A stretch of DNA of 64,000 bases, from contig NZ_JACGWS010000001.1 of NCBI RefSeq assembly GCF_014397005.1, positions 434,001 through 498,000 on the forward strand, written 5' to 3'. Below the pieces are notes generated by a model. The model was not told the DNA's origin. It ran no database searches and was given only the letters and a program-made list of their open reading frames with translations. Numbering within the stretch: position 1 is the first letter of the stretch; each line of letters opens with the position of its first letter. The stretch is from Kordia aestuariivivens. Its GTDB lineage: Bacteria > Bacteroidota > Bacteroidia > Flavobacteriales > Flavobacteriaceae. The translations under genes and the position numbers were made by a program. Shown here in pieces: positions 16,415 through 24,068 of the stretch.

Positions 16415-18649
16415 TTAACTTTTATCTTCTCTTGGTTTGCGATCTTCACGAGGTTTTCTGTCGTCACGTCTGTTATCACGTCCACCAGAACGTTTGTCAT
16501 CTCTTGGTGGTCTTGCAACATACCCTTCAGGTTTTGGTAAGATAGCTTTACGAGAAACTTTCTCTTTACGTGTTTTTGGATCAACTCCAAAATACTTCAC
16601 GTCTAAAACTTCGCCCATTTTAACAACGTCAGTTACATTATCAGTACGTTCCCAAGCTAACTCAGAAATGTGTAATAATACTTCGTTTCCTGGTGCTTCT
16701 GTATATTCTACAACCGCTCCAAAGTCAAGCATTTTTACAACTTTCACTTCGTAAATACTTCCTTTTTCAGGTTTGAATAATAAAGAATCTATTTTTGCTA
16801 ATACAGCATCAATACCTGCTTTTCCAACACCTAAAATTTCTACGATACCTTCTTCAGTCACTGGATCTTCGTTAATAACGATCGTTGTCTCAGTTTCTTT
16901 TTGCATTTCTTGAATTACTTTTCCACCAGGTCCAATTAAGGCTCCAATGAATTCGTTAGGAATTCTACGCGTAACCATTGTTGGTGCGTGTTCTTTAACG
17001 TCAGCATTTGGTTGAGCAATCGTATCTGTCAATTTACTTAAGATATGTAAACGTCCGTCACGTGCTTGTTGTAATGCATTTACAAGAATTTCGTATGATA
17101 ATCCTTTTACTTTAATATCCATTTGACATGCTGTAATACCAGCATCTGTTCCAGTAACTTTAAAGTCCATATCTCCTAAGTGATCTTCATCACCTAAAAT
17201 ATCAGATAAAACCGCATACTTTCCAGATTCTGCATCAGAAATTAATCCCATTGCAATCCCAGAAACTGGTCTGATCATTTGAACTCCAGCGTCCATCAAT
17301 GCCATTGTACCAGCACAAACAGTTGCCATAGAAGAGGAACCGTTAGATTCTAATACTTCCGATACTATACGTACTGTATATGGACAATCATCAGGAATCA
17401 TTCCTTTTAAACCACGTTGCGCTAAGTTTCCGTGACCAACTTCTCTTCTAGAAGTTCCTCTTAACGGTCTTGCTTCACCTGTACAAAAAGGAGGGAAGTT
17501 ATAATGTAAATAGAAATTCTCTTCACCTTCATGAGATGGCATATCTATTTTGTTTGCATCTCTTGACGTACCTAAAGTAACGGTTGCTAATGCTTGCGTT
17601 TCTCCACGCGTAAATATTGAAGAACCGTGTGTAGATGGTAAGTAATCTATCTCACACCAAATTGGTCTAATTTCGTTAGTTTGACGACCATCTAAACGTA
17701 AACCTTCATCTAAGGTTAAGTTACGAATTGCCGATTTTTCAGCTTTTCTGTAATATTTAGAAACTAAATCACCGAAATCTTCTAATTCTTCTTCAGAAAA
17801 TGTTGCTTTAATTTCATCTTTAATTTCTGCGAAAGAAGCACTTCTTTCATGTTTAGCAGAACCAGCTTTTGCGATAGCGTATACTTTATCGTACGCCATG
17901 TCATATACTTTTTTCTCTAAATCTGCATCTTCTCTTTCTGGTTCGTACTCACGCGTTTCTTTTTTACCGAAAGCTTCCGCTAAACGTACTTGTGCAGCAC
18001 ATTGAGCTTTAATTGCTTCGTGAGCAAATTTAATAGCATCCGCCATTTCTTCTTCAGAAATCTCATCCATTTCACCTTCAACCATCATTACAGAATCAGC
18101 TGAAGCTCCAATCATCATATCGATGTCAGATTCTGCTAATTGCGTTCTTGTTGGGTTGATGATAAATTCACCATTTACACGTGCTACTCTTGCTTCAGAG
18201 ATAGGACATTCAAATGGAAAATCTGATAATTGAATAGCTGCCGAAGCCGCTAAGCCTGCCATTGCGTCTGGCATAACGTTTTCGTCATGAGACATTAACT
18301 GAATCATCACTTGTGTTTCCGCGTGATAATCTTTTGGGAATAATGGACGTAAAACTCTATCCACTAAACGCATTGTTAATACTTCACCGTCACTTGGTCT
18401 TGCTTCTCTTTTGAAGAAACCACCAGGGTAACGACCTGCTGCAGCAAATTTTTCACGATAATCTACCGTTAATGGTAAAAAATCAACATCACTTTGTTTG
18501 TAGTTTGAAACAACTGTACATAACATCATACATTTTCCAGACTGAACAACCACTGAACCGTGTGCTTGCTTTGCTAACTTTCCGGTTTCGATAGAGATTT
18601 CTCTTCCGTCTCCTAGGTCTATGACCTCTTTAAAAACTTTTGGAATCAT
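16415..18649 (-). CDS. pnp: Polynucleotide phosphorylase
   Basis: 3'-to-5' phosphorolytic exoribonuclease of RNA turnover, 744 residues. Two RNase PH domains are visible ([18 protein letters not shown] in the first; [28 protein letters not shown] and [15 protein letters not shown] in the second), then a KH domain with the loop [12 protein letters not shown] and an S1 domain ([12 protein letters not shown]...LLHISEL). The C-terminus has a flavobacterial Arg/Asp/Lys-rich tail ([17 protein letters not shown]). It lies downstream of rpsO, the classical arrangement, with a terminator-like hairpin between the two. Confidence 0.98.
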   Translation of the reverse strand: MIPKVFKEVIDLGDGREISIETGKLAKQAHGSVVVQSGKCMMLCTVVSNYKQSDVDFLPLTVDYREKFAAAGRYPGGFFKREARPSDGEVLTMRLVDRVLRPLFPKDYHAETQVMIQLMSHDENVMPDAMAGLAASAAIQLSDFPFECPISEARVARVNGEFIINPTRTQLAESDIDMMIGASADSVMMVEGEMDEISEEEMADAIKFAHEAIKAQCAAQVRLAEAFGKKETREYEPEREDADLEKKVYDMAYDKVYAIAKAGSAKHERSASFAEIKDEIKATFSEEELEDFGDLVSKYYRKAEKSAIRNLTLDEGLRLDGRQTNEIRPIWCEIDYLPSTHGSSIFTRGETQALATVTLGTSRDANKIDMPSHEGEENFYLHYNFPPFCTGEARPLRGTSRREVGHGNLAQRGLKGMIPDDCPYTVRIVSEVLESNGSSSMATVCAGTMALMDAGVQMIRPVSGIAMGLISDAESGKYAVLSDILGDEDHLGDMDFKVTGTDAGITACQMDIKVKGLSYEILVNALQQARDGRLHILSKLTDTIAQPNADVKEHAPTMVTRRIPNEFIGALIGPGGKVIQEMQKETETTIVINEDPVTEEGIVEILGVGKAGIDAVLAKIDSLLFKPEKGSIYEVKVVKMLDFGAVVEYTEAPGNEVLLHISELAWERTDNVTDVVKMGEVLDVKYFGVDPKTRKEKVSRKAILPKPEGYVARPPRDDKRSGGRDNRRDDRKPREDRKPREDKS

Positions 18650-18785
18650 AAATTTTTTTTAATTCTAATTAAACAAAGGTCGTTGTGTTGTTGTTGTGTG
18701 TAGTTGTTGTTTTGACCCAATGAAAAACCAGTAATAATAGCTTTTTATTACTTCTAAATTATTGTTAGAAGGCACTTTTGCATAT

Positions 18786-18810
18786 AAAAAAAGAGGCACG
18801 AAGCCTCTTT
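18786..18810 (-). terminator. Rho-independent terminator after rpsO
   Basis: Stem AAAGAGGC/GCCTCTTT (18790-18797 and 18803-18810), 5-nt loop, with a T-run on the minus strand. It lies close behind the rpsO stop, so pnp either has its own promoter in the 166-bp gap or depends on read-through. Confidence 0.8.
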
Positions 18811-18815
18811 AGTTT

Positions 18816-19085
18816 TTATTTTCTTAATCCTAATTCTACGATTATCGCACGATATCTGTTGATCTCTTTTTTCTTTAAGTAATCTAGTAAGCTTCTTCTT
18901 TTACCTACCAACATTACTAATGAACGCTCTGTATTATAATCTTTACGATTTTTTTTCAAATGCTCCGTTAAGTGATTAATTCTGTGTGTGAATAATGCAA
19001 TTTGACACTCTGATGTTCCAGTGTCTGTTGCAGATTTCCCGTGCTTTGCGAAAATTTCCGCTTTAACTTCTTTAGTTAAGTACAT
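18816..19085 (-). CDS. rpsO: 30S ribosomal protein S15
   Basis: An 89-residue small-subunit protein that binds the central domain of 16S rRNA. The whole chain fits the family: KHGKSATDTGTSECQIALFTHRINHLTEHL in the first half, then RSLVMLVGKRRSLLDYLKKK and the end YRAIIVELGLRK. Length is normal. Paired with pnp downstream, as in most bacteria. Confidence 0.98.
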   Translation of the reverse strand: MYLTKEVKAEIFAKHGKSATDTGTSECQIALFTHRINHLTEHLKKNRKDYNTERSLVMLVGKRRSLLDYLKKKEINRYRAIIVELGLRK

Positions 19086-19194
19086 GCCAATATTAATTTT
19101 AATGATTTTTATGTATTAATACGTATCTCGTATCAAGCGGCAAATATAGTACTATTTTTTTGAAACCAAATTAATAATTAAACCTTTTTGATTG

Positions 19195-19282
19195 CTAAGA
19201 GTCTTAGAATCATAAAAGTTAAAAAATGTTAATTATGAAATGAGCTATCACAATTAGTTGGTACCAAACTAATAAGACTCTT
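19195..19282. promoter_or_regulatory. Nested palindromes upstream of the lipoprotein gene
   Basis: CTAAGAGTCTTAG (19195-19207) is a perfect 13-bp dyad; its core recurs inverted as TAAGACTCTT (19273-19282). Between them lies TTGGTACCAA flanked by ATTAG and CTAAT (19253-19273). All are within 135 bp of the start at 19328 and suggest a complex control region. Confidence 0.4.
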
Positions 19283-19327
19283 GGCGAATTTCATCTAACA
19301 AAATTTAAACACTAAAAACAAAAACAT

Positions 19328-20155
19328 ATGAAAACCACATTCAAAAAGCAACAAGGGATTTTATTTTTAGTATTAAGTCTCTTAGTAATGACAGCTTGTC
19401 AAAACGAAGATGCAACTTCAATAGTAGAAGAAGAAGTTGCAATAAACACCGAACTGGCACAAAAGAGTGCCGATATTGATTTAATTTCCGATGATATTGG
19501 ATTTATCGTAGAAGAAGCATATCAAGAAGATGAATCGAGTGTATCCTTTTTACCAGCATGTGTTACCATTACAACAGTACTTACCGCAGGTTTTAGAGAA
19601 CGTACTTTAGATTTCGGTACTGGTTGCGAATTGCCAAACGGAAATGTACTAAGCGGAGTTGTGACCATGACGCACGAAATTGATAGCGATCCAGCACGAA
19701 GAATGATTTCAGTAACTTTTGATAATTTTCACAGAAATGATGTACTGGTTGAAGGAACTAGAAGTGTAGAGCGCGTATTATCAAATGATGTAGGGAATCC
19801 ACAATCAACAGCAATTGTAAACATGCAGGTTACTTGGCCAAATGGCGCTACGTACACACGTGATGGAACACGAATTCGCGAATGGATCGAAGGCGTTGGC
19901 TCTGGAACCTGGACAGACAATGTATATTCTATTACAGGAAGTGTAACAACTACAAATGTATTAGGAAACATATACGCAGCTACAATTACCACCGCATTAC
20001 GACGCGAATTAACGTGTCCTTTTATTGTAAGCGGAACTGTATTGTTATCTAGAAATAATGCAACAGGAACATTGGCTTTTGGTGATGGAAGTTGTGATAA
20101 CGAAGCTTCTTGGACAAATCCGAATGGAGATACACAAACAATTTACTTAAACTAA
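19328..20155 (+). CDS. Lipoprotein of unknown function
   Basis: A 275-residue protein with a signal sequence and lipobox (LLVMTAC, Cys near residue 24). After a short acidic linker, the mature part has repeated beta-type segments rich in Thr, Gly and Asn (VLSGVVTMTHEI, GSVTTTNVLGNIYAATITT, GTVLLSRNNATGTLAFGDG). Three cysteines of the mature chain (CVTI, GCELP, GSCDN) could form disulfides outside the cytoplasm. I do not recognise a named family. Single-gene unit between a dyad-rich upstream region and a strong terminator. Confidence 0.72.
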   Translation: MKTTFKKQQGILFLVLSLLVMTACQNEDATSIVEEEVAINTELAQKSADIDLISDDIGFIVEEAYQEDESSVSFLPACVTITTVLTAGFRERTLDFGTGCELPNGNVLSGVVTMTHEIDSDPARRMISVTFDNFHRNDVLVEGTRSVERVLSNDVGNPQSTAIVNMQVTWPNGATYTRDGTRIREWIEGVGSGTWTDNVYSITGSVTTTNVLGNIYAATITTALRRELTCPFIVSGTVLLSRNNATGTLAFGDGSCDNEASWTNPNGDTQTIYLN

Positions 20156-20180
20156 CAATTTAAGCGTTTTAGGCAATGAA

Positions 20181-20206
20181 AAAAGGCATCCAATTGGATG
20201 CCTTTT
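20181..20206. terminator. Bidirectional rho-independent terminator
   Basis: An 11-bp perfect stem AAAAGGCATCC/GGATGCCTTTT (20181-20191 and 20196-20206) around a 4-nt loop, between the convergent lipoprotein gene and the exported-protein gene at 20208. Confidence 0.92.
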
Positions 20207-20207
20207 A

Positions 20208-21395
20208 TTAGAAAGAATATTTTAGACTCATAGCAGTTCCCAAATAACGCTGTTCGGCAAATGCTAATAGATTGCTGTTATTGGCATCTAAATAAAACTG
20301 TCGTTTGGGCGCATTATCGTATATATAGTTGATAGTAGCCAATAATGAAAGTGATTTTGATAACTTAAATTCAAATTTTGATTGGAACTGAATCCAAAAA
20401 TCAGTCAGTTTACTTTCTCTAAAATCGTTAGGATCTGTAATTAGGCTTGTATTGTCTATTGAAGATTCATCATCGCCAGCAACTCTGATTTTTCCGAATA
20501 ACGTATTTGACCATTTAAACTTTTCTCCTCTCAGTTCAAACTTAGGAGCTAAAACCAGTCTAAAAATAGTAGTTCCTTTGAAATTGTTAGTAAATGTTGA
20601 GTCATTGGCATATAATTCTAAATTCTCTTTAGTTTGTTCTACTTCTGTATTAAATCCAATTAAAAAAGCAAAACGGTATCGACTGTATTTTACCTTGACA
20701 GTGTTTTTATGTTTTTCCGTTTCTGTAAACAATTTTTCAATGTCATCAGCACCAAAAGTTTTTTTTAAATGGGTATAATAATCTATATTATCTAGCGTAT
20801 TTTTTGAATAATTCCCCTCCCATTTTTTAATACTATTTATCAACGCTTGTCCTTCTTTCATTGTACTTTTGAATAAGTTTGCGACATATCCACCGCCAAT
20901 TTCATAACGTTGATTGACGCCTAAAAACGTATTTCTACTCCTTATTACAAATGCATATCCTTCATGAGTAGTGTTTTCTGATAGATAATCTACAGAAAGA
21001 TCTATATTAGAAACTACTTCGTTAAACTCACCATTTTGAATTTGTGTTTGTATATTCATAGAAGCTTCTACGTTTAATGGAAAAAGACCGCTGTTAAAAT
21101 TCATGCCACTTTGAATGGTATATTGGTCAGCATTATCTGATTCGTTTCCAATGATTCCAAAATTTATAGAGCCTGATAACGAATTAATTTCACCTATTTT
21201 TCCGATAGTTTTAAGATAAGAATTGAAATCTTCAATCATATCTAATGTAGTATTGTCAGTTGTAAATGATCCATGTGTATAGGAGAATAAATCTAAACTT
21301 ATATTGCGTATAAGTTTTTTTGAATCTCCAGAATTTTGAGCAATCCCTAAAAATGGAGCGCATACTAATAGAAGTACGAGTAGTTTTGTTTTCAT
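20208..21395 (-). CDS. Exported protein, probable outer-membrane beta-barrel
   Basis: A 395-residue protein with a signal peptide (MKTKLLVLLLVCAPFLGIAQ). The chain contains many amphipathic strands (SGSINFGIIGNESDN, FRFAFLIGF-like segments, TIFRLVLAPKFELRGEKFKW) and ends with the aromatic C-terminal strand GTAMSLKYSF, typical of outer-membrane beta-barrels. A helical stretch around residues 170-230 breaks the pattern. No named family recognised; a porin-like or structural role is inference. Located downstream of accD in the same direction, separated by a terminator. Confidence 0.72.
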   Translation of the reverse strand: MKTKLLVLLLVCAPFLGIAQNSGDSKKLIRNISLDLFSYTHGSFTTDNTTLDMIEDFNSYLKTIGKIGEINSLSGSINFGIIGNESDNADQYTIQSGMNFNSGLFPLNVEASMNIQTQIQNGEFNEVVSNIDLSVDYLSENTTHEGYAFVIRSRNTFLGVNQRYEIGGGYVANLFKSTMKEGQALINSIKKWEGNYSKNTLDNIDYYTHLKKTFGADDIEKLFTETEKHKNTVKVKYSRYRFAFLIGFNTEVEQTKENLELYANDSTFTNNFKGTTIFRLVLAPKFELRGEKFKWSNTLFGKIRVAGDDESSIDNTSLITDPNDFRESKLTDFWIQFQSKFEFKLSKSLSLLATINYIYDNAPKRQFYLDANNSNLLAFAEQRYLGTAMSLKYSF

Positions 21396-21444
21396 GTCGT
21401 TAGTTTTTTATTGTTAACATGAAAGTACTTAGAAGTGGTAAATG

Positions 21445-21470
21445 AAAAAATCCCCAATGTTGGGGATTTT
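21445..21470 (-). terminator. Rho-independent terminator of accD
   Basis: Stem AAAATCCCCA/TGGGGATTTT (21447-21456 and 21461-21470) with a T-run on the minus strand, about 25 bp after the accD stop. Confidence 0.88.
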
Positions 21471-21494
21471 AATAAAATGTATTTTAAAACAAAA

Positions 21495-22352
21495 TTATGC
21501 TCGTATCGGTTGATTCTGAATTAAATCAATGTATAAGTTAATTCTATTTTTGAGCTCTTTTCGGTGTGTAATAAAATCTAAGAATCCGTGTTCTAGTAAG
21601 AATTCTGAGGTTTGAAAACCTTCTGGTAAATCTTTTCCTGTTGTATCACGTACAACTCTTGGTCCAGCAAACCCAATTAATGCGCCAGGTTCTGCAATGT
21701 TAATGTCTCCAAGCATTGCAAACGAAGCAGTTGTTCCTCCCGTAGTTGGATCAGTACATAATGAAATGTATGGAATTCCAGCGTCTGCTAATTGTGCTAA
21801 TTTTGCAGAAGTTTTTGCTAATTGCATTAATGATAACGCAGCTTCCATCATACGTGCACCACCAGATTTTGAAATAATCATGAATGGAACATTGTTTTTA
21901 AGCGAATATTCTGCGGCACGCGCAATTTTTTCTCCCACAACACTTCCCATAGAACCTCCGATAAAAGAGAAATCCATACAGGCAATGACTAAATCTTTTC
22001 CTTTCGATTTTCCAACGGCAGTTCGCACTGCGTCTTTTAATCCTGTTTTTTCTTTGGCAGCTTTTAATCTGTCAACGTATTTTTTACTGTCTTCAAATTT
22101 TAAAGGATCTTTTGAAGTTAGATTTTTATCTAATTCTTTAAATTTTCCTTCATCAAATAATATTTCGAAGTATTCTTTACTACCTATTCGAACGTGATAA
22201 CCGTCTTCAGGACTTACGTAATAGTTTTTTGCCAATTCTTCCGAATCTACAATTTTACCCGTTGGTGATTTGTACCAAAGTCCTCTGGGCGTATCTTTTT
22301 TATCTTCCGTAGAAGTTTGAATTCCTTTTTCTTTTCTTTTAAACCAAGCCAT
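21495..22352 (-). CDS. accD: Acetyl-CoA carboxylase carboxyltransferase beta subunit
   Basis: Transfers the carboxyl group from carboxybiotin to acetyl-CoA, first committed step of fatty acid synthesis; 285 residues. Crotonase-fold motifs are clear ([60 protein letters not shown]). The usual N-terminal C4 zinc ribbon is lost: where other AccD proteins carry two Cys pairs this one reads [16 protein letters not shown] and [14 protein letters not shown] recall the same change in other Bacteroidota. ATG 22352 ([10 protein letters not shown]) is the conserved start; the upstream extension is ignored. Confidence 0.96.
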   Translation of the reverse strand: MAWFKRKEKGIQTSTEDKKDTPRGLWYKSPTGKIVDSEELAKNYYVSPEDGYHVRIGSKEYFEILFDEGKFKELDKNLTSKDPLKFEDSKKYVDRLKAAKEKTGLKDAVRTAVGKSKGKDLVIACMDFSFIGGSMGSVVGEKIARAAEYSLKNNVPFMIISKSGGARMMEAALSLMQLAKTSAKLAQLADAGIPYISLCTDPTTGGTTASFAMLGDINIAEPGALIGFAGPRVVRDTTGKDLPEGFQTSEFLLEHGFLDFITHRKELKNRINLYIDLIQNQPIRA

Positions 22353-22510
22353 AATGATTTGTGATTTATGATGTTCGATTGAATGTTCAATCGTCATCGT
22401 TGGGATCAATTAGTTAGTTTTTACTTTTCCAAGCCCACAAAATTACTGTTTTTATTAATTAAACTCAAAATTTGAATCCGCTATCTATTGATAAGTATCT
22501 TTTTTATACT

Positions 22511-22558
22511 AAAAAACCTCGTTAACACATTGTATTTCAATGTGAACGAGGTTTTTTG
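22511..22558. terminator. Long terminator hairpin between accD and fba
   Basis: Stem AAAAAACCTCGTT-AACACATTG (22511-22532) pairs with CAATGTG-AACGAGGTTTTTT (22538-22557) with a small internal asymmetry. T-runs on both strands. On the minus strand it would end the fba transcript after the repeat RNA. Confidence 0.85.
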
Positions 22559-22562
22559 AGTT

Positions 22563-22596
22563 TCTCACTTTTGTGAGATTCCCGTTTTCACGGGAA
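22563..22596. repeat. Two short hairpins next to the terminator
   Basis: TCTCAC/GTGAGA (22563-22568, 22573-22578) and TTCCCGT/ACGGGAA (22579-22585, 22590-22596), each with a 4-nt loop and no base between the two hairpins. The second resembles ATTCCCGA/TCGGGAAT at 32648-32667. Confidence 0.6.
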
Positions 22597-22600
22597 CTTC

Positions 22601-22678
22601 CGCGTTAGGGATTGAGGTTTTGTTGAAGCTCCTCGAAGAGAGCGACTACCGAAAGCCCGACCTTTAGGGAACGCCCAA
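22601..22678 (-). ncRNA. Structured repeat RNA in the fba 3' region (Flavo-1-type?)
   Basis: Read on the minus strand, the segment starts GGGCGTTCCCTAAAGGTCGG, continues with GCTTTCGGTAG and ends with CAATCCCTAACGCG. The ends pair (GCGTT at 22602-22606 with AACGC at 22670-22674) and an inner stem forms around GCTC/GAGC. This is a frequent intergenic element in flavobacterial genomes and, from memory, may correspond to the Flavo-1 RNA motif; a covariance-model search would be needed to confirm the name. It begins directly after the fba stop. Confidence 0.5.
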
Positions 22679-22681
22679 ATA

Positions 22682-23749
22682 TTATAATGTATTTACGTTG
22701 TTTAAATCTTCAAAAGCTTGTTTTAAACGCGCTTTGAATGTCAATTCGCCTTCACGTAACCATTTTCTTGGATCGTATGTTTTTTTGTTTGGAATGTCGT
22801 CACCATCAGGATTTCCAATTTGTTTTGCTAAATAGTCTTGTTTCGATAACATATAATCACGAATTCCAGACATGAACGCAAATTGTAAATCTGTATCAAT
22901 GTTCATTTTGATCACTCCATATCCAATAGCTTCTCTGATTTCTTCTAACGTAGAACCAGAACCACCATGGAATACAAAGTCAATATGATTGTGCTCAACA
23001 TTATATTTTTTAGAGATGTGTTCTTGCGAATTTTTTAAGATTTTCGGCGTTAATTTTACGTTTCCTGGCTTGTAAACACCGTGAACGTTTCCAAAAGCTG
23101 CTGCAATGGTAAATCGTGGACTTACTTTCATCAATTCTTCGTATGCATACGCAACTTCTTCTGGTTGTGTGTATAATTTAGAATCATCCACATCGCTGTT
23201 GTCAACTCCATCTTCTTCACCACCTGTAATTCCTAATTCTATTTCTAACGTCATGCCCATTTTACTCATGCGCGTTAAGTATTCTTTACAGATTTCGATG
23301 TTTTCTTCTAATGGTTCTTCCGAAAGATCAATCATGTGTGAACTGTATAAAGGTTTTCCAGTTTCGGCGAAGTGTTTTTCGCTTGCGTCTAGTAAACCAT
23401 CAATCCAAGGTAATAATTTCTTTGCACAGTGATCGGTATGTAAAATTACAGGAACACCATACGCTTCTGCCATTTCATGTACATGTTTTGCGCCAGCAAT
23501 AGAACCTGCAATAGCTGCTTTTTGATTTTCATTGCTCAATCCTTTTCCTGCGTTGAATTGTGCGCCTCCATTTGAGAATTGTATAATTACAGGAGCGTTT
23601 AGTTCTGCTGCGGTTTCTAAAACACCATTGATAGTGTTTGATCCTACAACATTTACTGCTGGTAAAGCAAAGCCTTTTTCTTTGGCTAAGTTAAAGATTT
23701 CTTGCACTTGGTTTCCAGTAGCAACTCCTGCTTTGATTGTATGACTCAT
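22682..23749 (-). CDS. fbaA: Class II fructose-bisphosphate aldolase
   Basis: Zinc-dependent aldolase of glycolysis and gluconeogenesis, 355 residues. Visible family motifs: FALPAVNVVGSNTINGVLE near the start, the zinc-binding VPVILHTDHCAKK, the glutamate-rich MTLEIELGITGGEEDGVDN, and the second zinc and substrate site DFVFHGGSGST with GVIKMNIDTDLQFAF. Length and order of motifs fit the long class II-A form. A structured repeat and terminator lie at its 3' end; 319 bp without genes lie upstream. Confidence 0.97.
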   Translation of the reverse strand: MSHTIKAGVATGNQVQEIFNLAKEKGFALPAVNVVGSNTINGVLETAAELNAPVIIQFSNGGAQFNAGKGLSNENQKAAIAGSIAGAKHVHEMAEAYGVPVILHTDHCAKKLLPWIDGLLDASEKHFAETGKPLYSSHMIDLSEEPLEENIEICKEYLTRMSKMGMTLEIELGITGGEEDGVDNSDVDDSKLYTQPEEVAYAYEELMKVSPRFTIAAAFGNVHGVYKPGNVKLTPKILKNSQEHISKKYNVEHNHIDFVFHGGSGSTLEEIREAIGYGVIKMNIDTDLQFAFMSGIRDYMLSKQDYLAKQIGNPDGDDIPNKKTYDPRKWLREGELTFKARLKQAFEDLNNVNTL

Positions 23750-24068
23750 CTGCTTTAGTTTTTTTTGTTTGGTTTACAAAAGTACTAAAAATGTAAAGAG
23801 TTTTTACGTAGTTGCTATTTTTAGAAGCGAATGCCAAGCTACTTTTACGAATTTGATAATTAAAAGCGATTTGATACTTGAAATACTATCAAATTATTTG
23901 CGTTTTCACTGAAAAATTGATTTGTTGTTGGTAGTTTTTTAGGAAAGATTAGGGTGTGATTTGTAGTTGCTTGATGGCGAAAACGTTATCGCTTTTTTTG
24001 AATTGTAAATTTTGAATGCTGAATTTTAAATTAAATAAGATTTCTTTTAAGAGCCAAGAGCCAAATAA
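23750..24068. other. 319-bp gap upstream of fbaA
   Basis: No reading frame worth calling. It should hold the fbaA promoter. I see one small inverted repeat (TTTGATA...TATCAAA, around 23871-23894) and a short AAGAGCC direct repeat next to 24060; neither is enough to assign a function. Confidence 0.5.

Noticed and set aside
16339-16590. Frame opposite the pnp C-terminal tail
   Set aside because: An overlapping frame produced by the repetitive Arg/Asp/Lys codons of pnp; no RBS, promoter or protein-like character.
21697-22197. 166-codon frame antisense to accD
   Set aside because: Lies entirely within a conserved gene on the opposite strand and has no recognisable motif; a shadow frame.
24060-24068. 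AAGAGCC direct repeats (also near 62420)
   Set aside because: Short, low-complexity and too common in AT-rich flavobacterial gaps to assign as an element.
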